A stretch of DNA of 64,000 nucleotides from Cyanobacteria bacterium RM1_2_2 (GTDB taxonomy: Bacteria; Cyanobacteriota; Cyanobacteriia; Elainellales; Elainellaceae), in the NCBI GenBank assembly GCA_012033495.1, contig JAAUQT010000005.1:1-64000 (forward strand), written 5' to 3'. The notes beneath the pieces were generated by a model, which saw only the letters and a list, made by a program, of their open reading frames with translations, searched no databases and was not told the DNA's origin. This document shows positions 18,956-27,863 of the stretch, in pieces; within the stretch, counting starts at the first letter, position 1; each line of letters starts with the position of its first letter. Made by a program: the position numbers and the translations under genes.

Positions 18956-19990
18956 ATGACCAACTTAGCCGCTGTCCCAACTGTCTCTGCTGTGGAACCT
19001 GCTCTCCAAGTTGCCGTTATCATCCCAATTTATAACGGTGCGGCAGATTTACCAGATTTGCTGTCCTGTCTTGAGCAACAAACTGTCCCGCAAGCGCAAG
19101 TCGAGTATTGGCTCGTTGACAACAACAGCACCGACTCCACTGCCGAAGTGCTGCAAGCTTTTACGGCTAATGCAGCCCGAACCAACTTTCACTGGTTGCG
19201 CGAAACCAACATTCAAAGCGCTTATGCAGCTCGCAATACCGGAATCAAAGCCACTCAAGCCGATATTTTAGTGTTTACCGACGCAGACTGCCGCCCGCAA
19301 CCCGACTGGCTCTGCCACCTGCTGCAACCCTTCACCGACCCCAAAGTCGGCATTGTGGCTGGAGAAGTCGCGGCTCTGCCAGGTCATACCTTACTAGAAC
19401 GATATGCCGACCGCCACGCTACCCTTTCACAAAAGCATACCCTTGCCCATCCTTTTTACCCCTACGGACAGACGGCTAACTTGGCAGTGCGGCGGCACAG
19501 TCTTATACAGGTAGGGCTGTTTCGTCCTTACCTCACAACGGGTGGAGATGCTGATCTGTGCTGGCGGATCTTGCAGCAGAGCGATTGGCAAATTCACTTT
19601 GCGGAACAAGCCATCGTTCAACATCGTCATCGATCTACTTTAGGCGATCTGCGCAGTCAGTGGCGGCGCTATGGACGCTCTAATCGATACCTGCATGAAT
19701 TGCATGGTGTTAGTCTTGCGAAAGAACTGACCTGGATGGATTGGATTTATCGATGGAGTCGCTGGCTACTGAAAGAACTGCCGAGCGCTGTTACAAAAGT
19801 TAATACTCGGGGGACTGGCATTTCAGGTTGGATTGATGCGATGTTAGATACACCGCTTAATTTAATTTGCCAGCAGGCTCGTGCTCAGGGACAGCGGCAA
19901 GCCAAATTGCCTTTAGCCGCCCAGGAAATCGATCAGGATTTCCATCCGGTGGACTCAGTTTCTATGGCTCCGCCGCAATCCGTCCAGTAA
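18956..19990 (+). CDS. Family 2 glycosyltransferase
   Basis: 344 residues. The GT-A domain starts near residue 18 with VAVIIPIYNGAADLPDLLSC, followed by WLVDNNSTDST (nucleotide-sugar site) and the metal-binding VFTDADCRPQPDWL. Further on, the GGDADLCWRILQ stretch matches the acceptor-side ED motif region. It is an inverting enzyme that adds a sugar from a nucleotide donor to a cell-surface or lipid acceptor, probably at the cytoplasmic membrane face. There is no signal peptide or clear membrane segment. The acceptor is unknown. It is followed by a secreted hydrolase gene 99 bp on. Confidence 0.92.
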   Translation: MTNLAAVPTVSAVEPALQVAVIIPIYNGAADLPDLLSCLEQQTVPQAQVEYWLVDNNSTDSTAEVLQAFTANAARTNFHWLRETNIQSAYAARNTGIKATQADILVFTDADCRPQPDWLCHLLQPFTDPKVGIVAGEVAALPGHTLLERYADRHATLSQKHTLAHPFYPYGQTANLAVRRHSLIQVGLFRPYLTTGGDADLCWRILQQSDWQIHFAEQAIVQHRHRSTLGDLRSQWRRYGRSNRYLHELHGVSLAKELTWMDWIYRWSRWLLKELPSAVTKVNTRGTGISGWIDAMLDTPLNLICQQARAQGQRQAKLPLAAQEIDQDFHPVDSVSMAPPQSVQ

Positions 19991-20089
19991 CTCCAGGGCT
20001 GCACGGTTGATTGGTGTATTCTCCAGTTTTTTGATTACTTTTTAGTTACTCATTATTTCTGTCAGCACCCTGAATTGATCGCCAGTGCA

Positions 20090-22045
20090 ATGCCAGTGAA
20101 TACCTTCCCTTGGTTTCGGTTTAGACGCCCCCTTCAGACCCTGCACCAGCTTCATCCTTTGCGTAAGCGAGCGGTGATCCCGCGACTGCGATTTCTCAAG
20201 CATCTGTCAGTGAGTGGGGCTTTGTGTAGCCTGACGCTGCTTGGCTCTAGCTTTACCCTTACGGCTGAGGCGGCTGAACGAGTTGCAATTCGCTTGGGGC
20301 CGTTCAAGCAATCTGTGGCCATTGCTGATTTGGAAAAATTTGCCCACACTGGCAAAGTTCCTGACCAGTTGCAGCTATATGCACCACTGTTGAGTGCAGA
20401 AGTGCGGACAACCCTGCGCACTCAACTCCAGCTTGATCCCAGCATTGGCGATAAATTGATCGAAGATTTGCTGCATTCGTCTGCGGGCGAAAGGTTTTTG
20501 AACACGCTGCAAGTTGCTATTCCTGATGCAAGTCCGACGCAGCTACAGGTGGCGTTGATGCAGGCCGCCAAACAGCCCGATGGCATGAGCGTGTTAGGGC
20601 TATTGCGAGCTTTTCCCAGCCCAACGGTGACAATTGACGCCACTTCTGCTATTGCCCTAGCATCTCAACTTAACCTCCCTTACTGGCAGAGCCAAGCGCT
20701 AAGCTCGTTTCTTGAGCGAGAGCTAACGGTTGAAAGTCCGCTGATTCACACCGCAATTGACCCGACAGAAACTGGAGCATCTTGGGTCTGGAAGCAGACA
20801 ATGGTGCTGAAAGACTATCAGCGAGAACGCACTATTCCCGTAGATCTCTATTGGAGCCGCCAGTCGCAAGGGCCAATGGTTGTGATCTCTCATGGCTTTG
20901 GGGCGGATCGACGTTTTTTGAGCTACCTAGCTTATCATTTGGCATCTCATGGGCTGACAGTGGTGGCGTTAGAGCATCCGGCTAGTAATGTGACATGGTT
21001 AACTAGCAATCATATTACCCCTTCTCGCAGTGTTCCGAAGAGCAATATTCTTCCAGCCAAAGAGTTTCTAGATCGCCCCAAGGATGTTAGTTTTGTCCTC
21101 GATCGGCTTAGCCGCCTCAACCAGTTCTCTAGTACGCTGAAGGGCAAGTTTAATACTGAGCAAGTCACCGTTATTGGGCATTCTCTCGGAGGCTACACGG
21201 CGCTAGCGCTGGCGGGAGCAAGCCTCAGTTTGGAGCATTTGCGCCAGTTTTGTAATGACCCTAACCCGGTTGTCTTTTCACCTGCCGATTTGTTGCAGTG
21301 CAACGCAGCAGATTTACCCAATTCTCAGTTAAAACTGCAAGATCCTCGCATTGTCCAAGCGATCATTCTCAACCCTGTGATGGGGCGATTATTTGATCAA
21401 AAAAGCTTAGCGCAGGTTAAAGTTCCAACCCTCATGTTGGCAGGAACCGACGACACCATTACCCCTGCCGTGAGCCAGCAGTTTCTGCCGTTCACCCAGC
21501 TAGAAAGCTCAAAATCGAAGTTTTTGCTAACTGCCATTGGTGGTACGCATCTCAGTGCAGGTGATCCCGCAAATTTGAATCATGGTTTTACAAAAAGTAT
21601 TTTCGTGAGAGAGCGCTCAGAGGCAGAAACGGAATCGCTCCGTCAATTGTTGCGTGGCGTTAGTTTGGCTTTTATTAAACAACTCACCCCAGACGCTAAG
21701 CATTACACTCCGTTCCTCACGTCTGCCTATGCTCAATCTTTTTCAACTGAAGATCTGAAGTTACGTCTCAACGCTCAACTGCCGCCTAACTTCCCCAAGC
21801 GGTTGAAAATGGCCGCTTTACCGATGGAGCAACTCATTTCCAGCACCCTTGCTAAGGGTAAGGCAGAATCTCAGAAAAACGGAATTTGTCATACTCAACC
21901 CGAATGCTGGTTGGGCAGTTTGCCATTAGTGATGTTTATTTTACCGGGCAGTTTGCCACTAGCAGCAAACCAGTTTTTTAAATTGCGACGGCGCTCTAGG
22001 CGAAGCAAAAATCAGTTATCTGATGCTAGCCAAGGTCAAGATTAG
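20090..22045 (+). CDS. Secreted alpha/beta hydrolase with DUF1400 domain
   Basis: 651 residues from ATG 20090 (an in-frame TTG lies at 20075). An N-terminal arginine-rich region and hydrophobic stretch (HLSVSGALCSLTLLGSSF) end at an AEAAER site, a probable signal peptide. The cyanobacterial DUF1400 domain follows (AIRLGPFKQSVAIADLEKFA). The hydrolase domain has the oxyanion strand VVISHGFGADRRF, nucleophile elbow VIGHSLGGYTAL, a candidate acid in AGTDDTITP and histidine in GGTHLS. The family resembles PAF acetylhydrolase/lipases; the substrate is unknown. A late hydrophobic stretch (LPLVMFILPGSLPLAA) followed by arginines could anchor the C-terminus. Confidence 0.9.
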   Translation: MPVNTFPWFRFRRPLQTLHQLHPLRKRAVIPRLRFLKHLSVSGALCSLTLLGSSFTLTAEAAERVAIRLGPFKQSVAIADLEKFAHTGKVPDQLQLYAPLLSAEVRTTLRTQLQLDPSIGDKLIEDLLHSSAGERFLNTLQVAIPDASPTQLQVALMQAAKQPDGMSVLGLLRAFPSPTVTIDATSAIALASQLNLPYWQSQALSSFLERELTVESPLIHTAIDPTETGASWVWKQTMVLKDYQRERTIPVDLYWSRQSQGPMVVISHGFGADRRFLSYLAYHLASHGLTVVALEHPASNVTWLTSNHITPSRSVPKSNILPAKEFLDRPKDVSFVLDRLSRLNQFSSTLKGKFNTEQVTVIGHSLGGYTALALAGASLSLEHLRQFCNDPNPVVFSPADLLQCNAADLPNSQLKLQDPRIVQAIILNPVMGRLFDQKSLAQVKVPTLMLAGTDDTITPAVSQQFLPFTQLESSKSKFLLTAIGGTHLSAGDPANLNHGFTKSIFVRERSEAETESLRQLLRGVSLAFIKQLTPDAKHYTPFLTSAYAQSFSTEDLKLRLNAQLPPNFPKRLKMAALPMEQLISSTLAKGKAESQKNGICHTQPECWLGSLPLVMFILPGSLPLAANQFFKLRRRSRRSKNQLSDASQGQD

Positions 22046-22154
22046 CCAAAGCTGCTCGGTTAGCGCTGTTCTCTTGTCGCTCTTCTCGCAACGATGAAAC
22101 TCCCAAGTAGAATCGAGGGGAGCAAGCTATTGCTTAAGATTCTTCGTCCCGGCT

Positions 22155-22285
22155 CTAGGGCGCGTCATCCATAAATGGTTAAACGCTTGCCGAATCAGCA
22201 GGATCGCGCCCGCCCTCCAAAACAGGCTAGGGGCTGTCGTGCTGCCATCGTCAGGGTTCTCGCCGGAAGGGATGACAGCCCCTAG
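22155..22285. repeat. YTAR-bounded dispersed repeat, family 3, copy 3
   Basis: 131 bp between CTAG sites at 22155 and 22282. It shares GGGCGCGTCATCCAT, AGGATCGCGCCCG, CAAAACAGGCTAGGGGCTGT and GGGATGACAGCCC with the other copies. It lies in the gap between the hydrolase and NfeD genes, about 110 bp beyond the hydrolase stop. A 60-codon frame at 22239-22421 runs through it and is not accepted as a gene. Confidence 0.85.
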
Positions 22286-22433
22286 GGAAATTCAGATTGG
22301 AGGCAGAAAAGCTATAAACCGCCGCCCCATGAGTTTTGCGAATTGCAATTGCAGAAGCAGATTGTTGGCTTCTTTCGCTAAATTTGAAACAGAGGCTTCT
22401 ATTGAGACTTCAGTGATTTAACGATAGCCAAGG

Positions 22434-22922
22434 GTGGGTGCCGTGAACTTGCTACAACTTACTGCAAATGCTTCCAGTCCCCCTGGTTTCACAGCCTGGA
22501 TTATTCTTGGATTCATCTTCCTGCTGTTAGGGTTAACCGTTGGAGAACCCACGGCTGCTTCTCTAGGAATTGCCGCCATTATTACGGCAATTGCTGCTCT
22601 GAGTGTTTCTTCTGTAGCCCTTCAAATTGTGCTTTGGGGCGTACTTTCAATTGCCCTTACCGTTTTACTGCGCGGCATGGTGCCAACAGCGACTCGTAAC
22701 GGACAGCCAGACACGCAGGCGACTGTCTCTGAGGCAATTCCTAAAGGAGGGATCGGTTGGGTGTCCTATGAGGGAGGATTGTGGAAAGCTCGGTGTCAAA
22801 TTTCTGACATCACAATTAAGTCGGGGCAGACAGTGCATGTGGTGGGTCGGCAAGGGCTGACGCTGATTGTTTTACCCATGGATTTTCCAGAGGAAGAAGA
22901 GGAATATGATACGGTTAGCTGA
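22434..22922 (+). CDS. NfeD-family membrane protein
   Basis: 162 residues. Two or three hydrophobic segments (WIILGFIFLLLGLTVG, ASLGIAAIITAIAALSV, IVLWGVLSIALTVLL) are followed by a soluble OB-fold-like domain (GGIGWVSYEGGLWKARC, GQTVHVVGRQGLTLIV). This is the short NfeD type that partners stomatin-like proteins in membrane microdomains; such a gene follows 128 bp on. Two GTG starts are possible, 22434 and 22443; an AAGGGTGG sequence could serve the second. Confidence 0.9.
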   Translation: MGAVNLLQLTANASSPPGFTAWIILGFIFLLLGLTVGEPTAASLGIAAIITAIAALSVSSVALQIVLWGVLSIALTVLLRGMVPTATRNGQPDTQATVSEAIPKGGIGWVSYEGGLWKARCQISDITIKSGQTVHVVGRQGLTLIVLPMDFPEEEEEYDTVS

Positions 22923-23050
22923 TTTCTTCATCAACCCATCGTCTGGATGCGTTTCACAAGCCAGTCAAAAGTTGGTCACAATGCGTTGTGGTGTTCAGCA
23001 GATTCCTCCTGTAACGACTTTTCCTTATGCTTAATTATTAAAATGACTCT

Positions 23051-23971
23051 ATGAATACACTCATTTGGGTTTTTGCAGTCGTTTTGACTGTTGTAGGCGC
23101 TACAGTTGGTTCAGTGCGACGAGTCAACGAAGGGAGAGAAGCTTTGGTTGAGCGTTTGGGACGCTATCATCGCAAACTCTCGCCTGGCTTAAATTTTGGA
23201 GTTCTGCCAATTCTTGATGAGGTGGTGGCAGAGGCGAATACCCGCGAGCAATCACTGGAAATTGACCCTAGCCCAATGATTACCAGAGATAACGTTTCTG
23301 TAGATGTGGATGCCGTCATCTTCTGGAAAATTATGGATCTCTACTTCGCTTACTACGCTATCGATGATGTAAAGGACGCACTCAGAAATTTAGTCGTCAC
23401 GACCCTACGAGCCAAAATTGGTGAGATGGACTTGCAGAAGACAAACTCTTCCCGTGAAGAAATCAACAAAACCTTACTGGAAGATTTGGACGAAGCGACT
23501 GAACCGTGGGGCGTGAAAGTAACACGGGTAGAAATTCAAAATATCAAGCTGCCAGAAGACTTGCGCAAGTCTTTGGAGAAAGAGCGGGCAGCCGAGAGTG
23601 AGAAGAAAGCCGCGATTGCCAAAGCTGAGGGTGCAAAACAAGCCGTCATCGCAGCCGCAGAGGGTCAACGCCAGGCCTCCATTGAGCAGGCACAAGCCAT
23701 TGCTGAATCGATCAAGCGAATTTCTGAATCAATGCCGAATGGAGTGAAGCCGGAAGAGATCATGCGCTATCTGGTCATGCAGCGCTATGTAGATGCCAAT
23801 TTGAAATTGGGTGAAAGCGGCAACTCTAAAGTTATCTTTATGAACCCACGCGACCTAACGGAAAATATTGACGCCTTACTGCGCGATCCTTATAGCGTTC
23901 AGATTACTCAACCCAATCCTGCACCCAACCCCAATTCAGGAGCTTCTGAAGGTTCAACCAACCCGTCCTGA
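23051..23971 (+). CDS. SPFH/stomatin-like protein (paraslipin type)
   Basis: 306 residues. An N-terminal membrane anchor (LIWVFAVVLTVVGATVG) precedes the SPFH domain: RRVNEGREALVERLGRYHRK, LEIDPSPMITRDNVSVDVDA and TTLRAKIGEMDLQ are diagnostic. A long helical coiled-coil region rich in Ala, Glu and Lys follows (KAEGAKQAVIAAAEGQRQ), and the tail is low in complexity. Proteins of this family oligomerise at the membrane and regulate proteolysis or membrane order, working with NfeD, encoded just upstream. A second, distinct SPFH gene lies at 59533-60357. Confidence 0.95.
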   Translation: MNTLIWVFAVVLTVVGATVGSVRRVNEGREALVERLGRYHRKLSPGLNFGVLPILDEVVAEANTREQSLEIDPSPMITRDNVSVDVDAVIFWKIMDLYFAYYAIDDVKDALRNLVVTTLRAKIGEMDLQKTNSSREEINKTLLEDLDEATEPWGVKVTRVEIQNIKLPEDLRKSLEKERAAESEKKAAIAKAEGAKQAVIAAAEGQRQASIEQAQAIAESIKRISESMPNGVKPEEIMRYLVMQRYVDANLKLGESGNSKVIFMNPRDLTENIDALLRDPYSVQITQPNPAPNPNSGASEGSTNPS

Positions 23972-24002
23972 TAATGAGCCTCTCGCAGCTTGGCAAGATC
24001 TT

Positions 24003-24109
24003 AGGATCGTGGATTGAATCAATCCGTAAACTGGACGGGCGAGTTGAGCAGATCAATGGGCATCCGGCAATCGATGTAACCGCAAAACCCGCCCCTACCC
24101 ACGATCGAA
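24003..24109. repeat. Dispersed repeat, family 2, copy 2
   Basis: 107 bp closely matching 6464-6569: GGATCGTGGATTGAATCAAT at the left, GCAGATCAATGGGCATCCGG in the middle, CCCACGATCGA at the right. It begins 31 bp after the stomatin gene stop and has the same orientation as copy 1. Confidence 0.7.
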
Positions 24110-24588
24110 TTTAATTCCTATTCCTTACGAATCCTGACTATAGGTAAGCAAAACTCAGGCAAGCTTGTCTCTCAACAACTATGGCAGCGTTGCCTTGTCA
24201 CTAGAATGAGAAACCTGATAACTCAAAAGCTAGGCAGATTCATACCATTTTGGATTTGCGGTTTTGGGTTTGCGTTCGCGCAGCGTTGCGCTAGCAACTT
24301 TTGGATTGGGGAAACTTCGCGCAGCCATGGTTTCAGTCTGCGAACTGCCGTGGCCTCTGTTTAAATCGGTATCACTATCCCGGCTCTGGAACTTTCAATC
24401 TTTGAATGAAGAATATAGCGTTTGCCGAATATAGTGTTTTATAGCGTGTTCTTTATTAAATGATTCAAATGAAATACAGAGAAGAATGGGGTGTAGGGTG
24501 GTGCCTCTCGGTAAAGGCATTTGCACAGCGTTACGATAGCATTGTCCTTTAGTCTTCCTGTAGTTCATGGAGTGGGAGCCGGCGGGTT
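24110..24588. other. Non-coding stretch upstream of candidate RNA
   Basis: No gene is visible. GTTCGCGCAGCGTTGCGCTAGC near 24274 is an imperfect palindrome of the kind often repeated in cyanobacterial genomes, and CTTCGCGCAGCC recurs about 50 bases later. From 24490 the sequence GTGCCT..AGGCAT..GCAC can form a hairpin that may belong to the RNA proposed next. Confidence 0.35.
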
Positions 24589-24712
24589 AGGAGATTTCTA
24601 GGAAAAAGTTGTTGCCACGTTGGGGCCGGTTTGGACTCAGTCTCGCGTCGCCCAGAGGATTGATCTGCAAAACCTGCCCGTACCGGGGTAGAGGGTTTCC
24701 CAGAAATCTCCT
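24589..24712 (+). ncRNA. Candidate structured RNA
   Basis: AGGAGATTTCT (24589-24599) is perfectly complementary to AGAAATCTCCT (24702-24712), giving an 11-bp closing helix around 102 GC-rich bases. Inside, GGCCGGTTT can pair with AAACCTGCC (one mismatch), and small hairpins CAGA..TCTG and CCCG..CGGG fit within. There is no open frame and the composition contrasts with the AT-rich surroundings. The rod with open centre resembles 6S RNA in outline, but I see no sequence signature that proves this. Strand is assumed; the fold is symmetric. It could also be a leader of the response-regulator gene 246 bp on. Confidence 0.35.
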
Positions 24713-24957
24713 TGGGTCTTAATGAAAGGTTAGATAATAATTGCGGAGAGTCGGACCGTTATGGGAATACTGCAAAAAGCAGAATTTAAGCAAAGCAGCC
24801 TAAATTATTTTCTTTTAGCGCTGTTGCGCATTGCCCAGTTTTCCATAACTGCCGCGATGTGTAGCCAAGCCGCCTCATATCCATCTTCCAGCTTGAAAAC
24901 TGTCTTGCTCAATTAGTGAGTTCTCCACACCAGCAATCTTGAGATTTCAAAAGCCCT

Positions 24958-25326
24958 ATGAGTACAGTTCTGGTCGTCGATGATAGTCAAACGGTGCGGC
25001 AAATGCTCTCAGAACTTCTGGAGAAAGGCGGAATGACCGTCATCGAAGCCGCCAACGGCTTAGAAGCCAAGGCAAAAATTCAAAGCAAGAAGCCTGATCT
25101 GGTCATTACTGATCTGATCATGCCTGAAATGAACGGGTATGAACTCTGCCGCTGGATTAAAAATGATCCCGCTGGACAAGGAGTTCCTGTGTTGGTGTGC
25201 TCAACCAAAGATCAAGAATTTGATCGCTATTGGGGAATGAAGCAGGGAGCAGATGCTTATATCACCAAACCTTTTCAGCCTGGAGAAATGCTGAAAACAG
25301 TCAAGCAGCTATTGCGCGAGCGGTAA
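24958..25326 (+). CDS. Single-domain response regulator (CheY/PilH-like)
   Basis: 122 residues, only a receiver domain. The acidic pair is in LVVDDSQTVRQML, the phospho-acceptor aspartate in LVITDLIMPEMNGYEL, the switch Ser/Thr in VLVCSTKDQ and the lysine in ITKPFQPGEM. The GMKQGADAYITKPF form resembles PilG/PilH regulators of type IV pilus motility in cyanobacteria, but no pil/chemotaxis genes are beside it, so the role is open. It lacks an output domain and must act by protein contact. It converges on metK, 110 bp away. Confidence 0.9.
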   Translation: MSTVLVVDDSQTVRQMLSELLEKGGMTVIEAANGLEAKAKIQSKKPDLVITDLIMPEMNGYELCRWIKNDPAGQGVPVLVCSTKDQEFDRYWGMKQGADAYITKPFQPGEMLKTVKQLLRER

Positions 25327-25436
25327 AAGCTGTTTGACTGGGAACTGAGATTGCAAGGGCAGACATTGATTGTCTAGATTTCTACGATTGTCTACCCTAA
25401 TTGCGCTATAGCTGTTGAGGGACCATACCCCCAAGG

Positions 25437-26696
25437 CTATACCACGCCAGATAAGAGTTGAGAAATCGACTGCTTCAACAATTCGACTTTGTCGGTCTGC
25501 TCCCAAGGCAGGTCAAGGTCTTCTCGTCCTAAATGACCGTAAGCCGCTACCTCCTGATAGAAGCGTCCGCCGCGCTCAGCAGGCAGATGGTTGAGGTTGA
25601 AGGTTCTGATAATTCCGGCTGGGCGTAGCTCAAAGTGTTGCTTCACCAGTTCGAGCAAGCGTTCGTCATCCACTTTGCCAGTTCCGAAGGTTTCAACCAT
25701 AATACTCACCGGACGGGCAACCCCAATCGCGTAGCTGAGTTGAACCTCACATTTTTCTGCCAATCCTGCTGCCACGATATTCTTAGCGGCATAGCGGCAG
25801 GCATAAGCAGCGCTGCGGTCTACTTTGGTGGGGTCTTTGCCAGAGAAAGCGCCGCCACCATGACGCGAATAGCCGCCATAGGTATCTACAATGATTTTGC
25901 GTCCTGTCAAACCGGAGTCGCCCTGAGGTCCGCCAATCACAAATTTGCCTGTTGGGTTGACCAAGTAGCGAGTTTCAGCATCAGGTTTGACTGCGATGCC
26001 ATCAAAACTGGGCAGAATCACTGCTGTCCACAAATCTTCTTTGATCTTTGCTTGCACCGCCGCCACATCAGTAATGTCGCCAATTGCTGGGGTGTGCTGG
26101 GTAGAAACGAGAATTGTATCGATTCCAACGGGGCGCCCATCTTCATAAACGACCGTCACCTGAGTTTTGCCATCAGGACGCAAGTAGGGAAGTTGTCCGG
26201 TTTTGCGTACCGCCGCCAGCTTTCGGGAAATGCGATGCGCCAAAGAAATAGGCAATGGCATCAGTTCGGGCGTTTCGTTGCAAGCAAACCCAAACATCAA
26301 GCCTTGGTCTCCTGCACCGATGGCGTCTAATTCTTCATCGCTAGCCTGCTCACGAGTTTCATGGGCCTGATCTACACCTTGAGCAATGTCCGCAGACTGC
26401 TCATCTAGGGCAACCAGCACAGCGCAACTACTTGCAGAGAAACCATTGTCTGCATCGACATAACCAATTTCGGCGATTTTTTTACGCGCTAAATCAACAT
26501 AATTGACCTGCGCTTTGGAAGTAATTTCTCCAGTAATCAGCACCAGTCCCGTATTGACAACCACTTCTGCTGCCACACGGCTGCCAGGATCTTGGGCTAA
26601 TAAAGCGTCCAAAATAGTGTCTGAGATTTGGTCGCAAATCTTGTCAGGATGACCTTCTGTAACAGATTCCGATGTGAAGAGGTAACGGCGAGTCAA
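25437..26696 (-). CDS. metK: S-adenosylmethionine synthase
   Basis: 419 residues, full length. The enzyme makes S-adenosylmethionine from methionine and ATP. Seen are [19 protein letters not shown] (ATP and metal site), [15 protein letters not shown] (hallmark GYATDET-like region), [20 protein letters not shown] and the P-loop-like [19 protein letters not shown], where Lys and Asp contact phosphate and potassium. It acts as a cytoplasmic tetramer. The gene stands alone; a homocysteine-cycle neighbour is not visible and no SAM riboswitch was recognised in its 5' region. Confidence 0.98.
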   Translation of the reverse strand: MTRRYLFTSESVTEGHPDKICDQISDTILDALLAQDPGSRVAAEVVVNTGLVLITGEITSKAQVNYVDLARKKIAEIGYVDADNGFSASSCAVLVALDEQSADIAQGVDQAHETREQASDEELDAIGAGDQGLMFGFACNETPELMPLPISLAHRISRKLAAVRKTGQLPYLRPDGKTQVTVVYEDGRPVGIDTILVSTQHTPAIGDITDVAAVQAKIKEDLWTAVILPSFDGIAVKPDAETRYLVNPTGKFVIGGPQGDSGLTGRKIIVDTYGGYSRHGGGAFSGKDPTKVDRSAAYACRYAAKNIVAAGLAEKCEVQLSYAIGVARPVSIMVETFGTGKVDDERLLELVKQHFELRPAGIIRTFNLNHLPAERGGRFYQEVAAYGHLGREDLDLPWEQTDKVELLKQSISQLLSGVV

Positions 26697-26884
26697 GCAA
26701 ATAATCCTCTCTAATTAAGCGAAATGACCAAGTTAAGCCAGATGACTAAGCAACGCAAAATCGTGCTTGATTAGTCTTGGAGAATACCATACTCTGTTTT
26801 TCTTTATGTAAACTTAACAGAGTGACAGCAAGCGAATTACAAAGCTTTAGTAAAGTTTACAAATCTCCATCAGGGGCTTCACAA

Positions 26885-27628
26885 TCAGAGTGTGAGTTCA
26901 ATTTGACTGAACTGTTCTGCCAAAACAGTTGCTCCGGCGATGGGTGGCGCGGTCGTCCATCCACCTGTAAAGCCAATGCAGCCCGCCAAACCAGCATCTT
27001 TGGCAACTTGAACATCGACTTGAGAGTCTCCAACGACTAAGACCTGCGGCGGCGGAACTGCCAGAGCCAACAATAGCTGCTGGAGCAACTGAGCATCCGT
27101 CTTCGTCGGAAATTTTGCATCCACTCCATATGCCGCCTCAAAATAGGGCTGCAATGCGTGAACCTCCAAGAATTCTCTAACATTGGCAGCACTATCAGAA
27201 GAAAGCATCGCCAGCCGAATCCCTGCTTGAGAAAGACACTGAATCAAGTCGAGTGCTCCCAACATCAGCGGAGTTTGTTCGGCTTTGGGCGATAGTGATC
27301 GATCGGCTTCTGTAAAAGCAGACTGCACGATTTGCAAGGATTCCACCCAACCTCGCCCCGTTTCTGCCACATAAGCAGCAGCAGCAATTTCGTTCTCCAA
27401 CCTTGTGCCGATTGCCATGAGTCCAGATGGATCAATGCGATCGCCATTCACGCCAAATGCCATCAACAGAGGGTCTTGCACGCCAGGAATTTGAGCGTCA
27501 ATCAGGCGCGAACGCCGTTGAGCCAAACTGCGCAAAGCAACCTCAGAATTTGCTAAGGTCCCATCTTTATCAAAAATGATGGCGCGAATGTTCTCGAAGG
27601 TGTAGGATTGGCAGCGAATTGTAGACAA
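26885..27628 (-). CDS. HAD-family hydrolase
   Basis: 247 residues with the HAD motifs in order: motif I IIFDKDGTLANSE (nucleophile Asp at about residue 20), motif II LAMLSSDSAANVREF, the lysine in FPTKTDAQLL, and motif IV VVGDSQVDVQVAKDAG. An inserted helical cap (residues ~30-110) marks a phosphoglycolate-phosphatase-like subclass; the natural substrate cannot be told. No in-frame ATG precedes motif I, so a TTG at 27628 with GGGAGAG eight bases upstream is the best start. Lies between metK and rpsA on the same strand but separated by a terminator-like hairpin from rpsA. Confidence 0.9.
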   Translation of the reverse strand: MSTIRCQSYTFENIRAIIFDKDGTLANSEVALRSLAQRRSRLIDAQIPGVQDPLLMAFGVNGDRIDPSGLMAIGTRLENEIAAAAYVAETGRGWVESLQIVQSAFTEADRSLSPKAEQTPLMLGALDLIQCLSQAGIRLAMLSSDSAANVREFLEVHALQPYFEAAYGVDAKFPTKTDAQLLQQLLLALAVPPPQVLVVGDSQVDVQVAKDAGLAGCIGFTGGWTTAPPIAGATVLAEQFSQIELTL

Positions 27629-27798
27629 GATGCATCTCTCCCAATCTATTCATTCTTGTTGGCAGCACGAGCCAATACACATAGCCCTAAATGTCAGGGT
27701 TTCGACAGGGTTCAAGATAGTCCAACCCTTGGCTAGGGCTGCACCTCTCCTCCACTTGTCCTGAATTTTTGCCTAAGCGCTATCAATCAATCTAAAAG

Positions 27799-27825
27799 CA
27801 AGGAGGGGCAAAATACCCCTCCTTA
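27799..27825 (-). terminator. Probable rpsA terminator
   Basis: On the minus strand a nine-pair GC-rich stem (AAGGAGGGG / CCCCTCCTT) with a seven-base loop is followed by GCTTTTAG. It starts about 40 bases after the rpsA stop. The T tract is short, so strength is uncertain. Confidence 0.7.
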
Positions 27826-27863
27826 CGGAATTTATTATCTCACTTAATCGAAGACGCTATAAG

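Noticed and set aside
22239-22421. 60-codon plus-strand frame
   Set aside because: Begins inside the dispersed repeat at 22155-22285 and has no family-like pattern.
25327-25436. Possible SAM riboswitch near metK
   Set aside because: This gap is beyond the 3' end of metK, and the 5' side (26697-26884) shows no SAM-riboswitch core.
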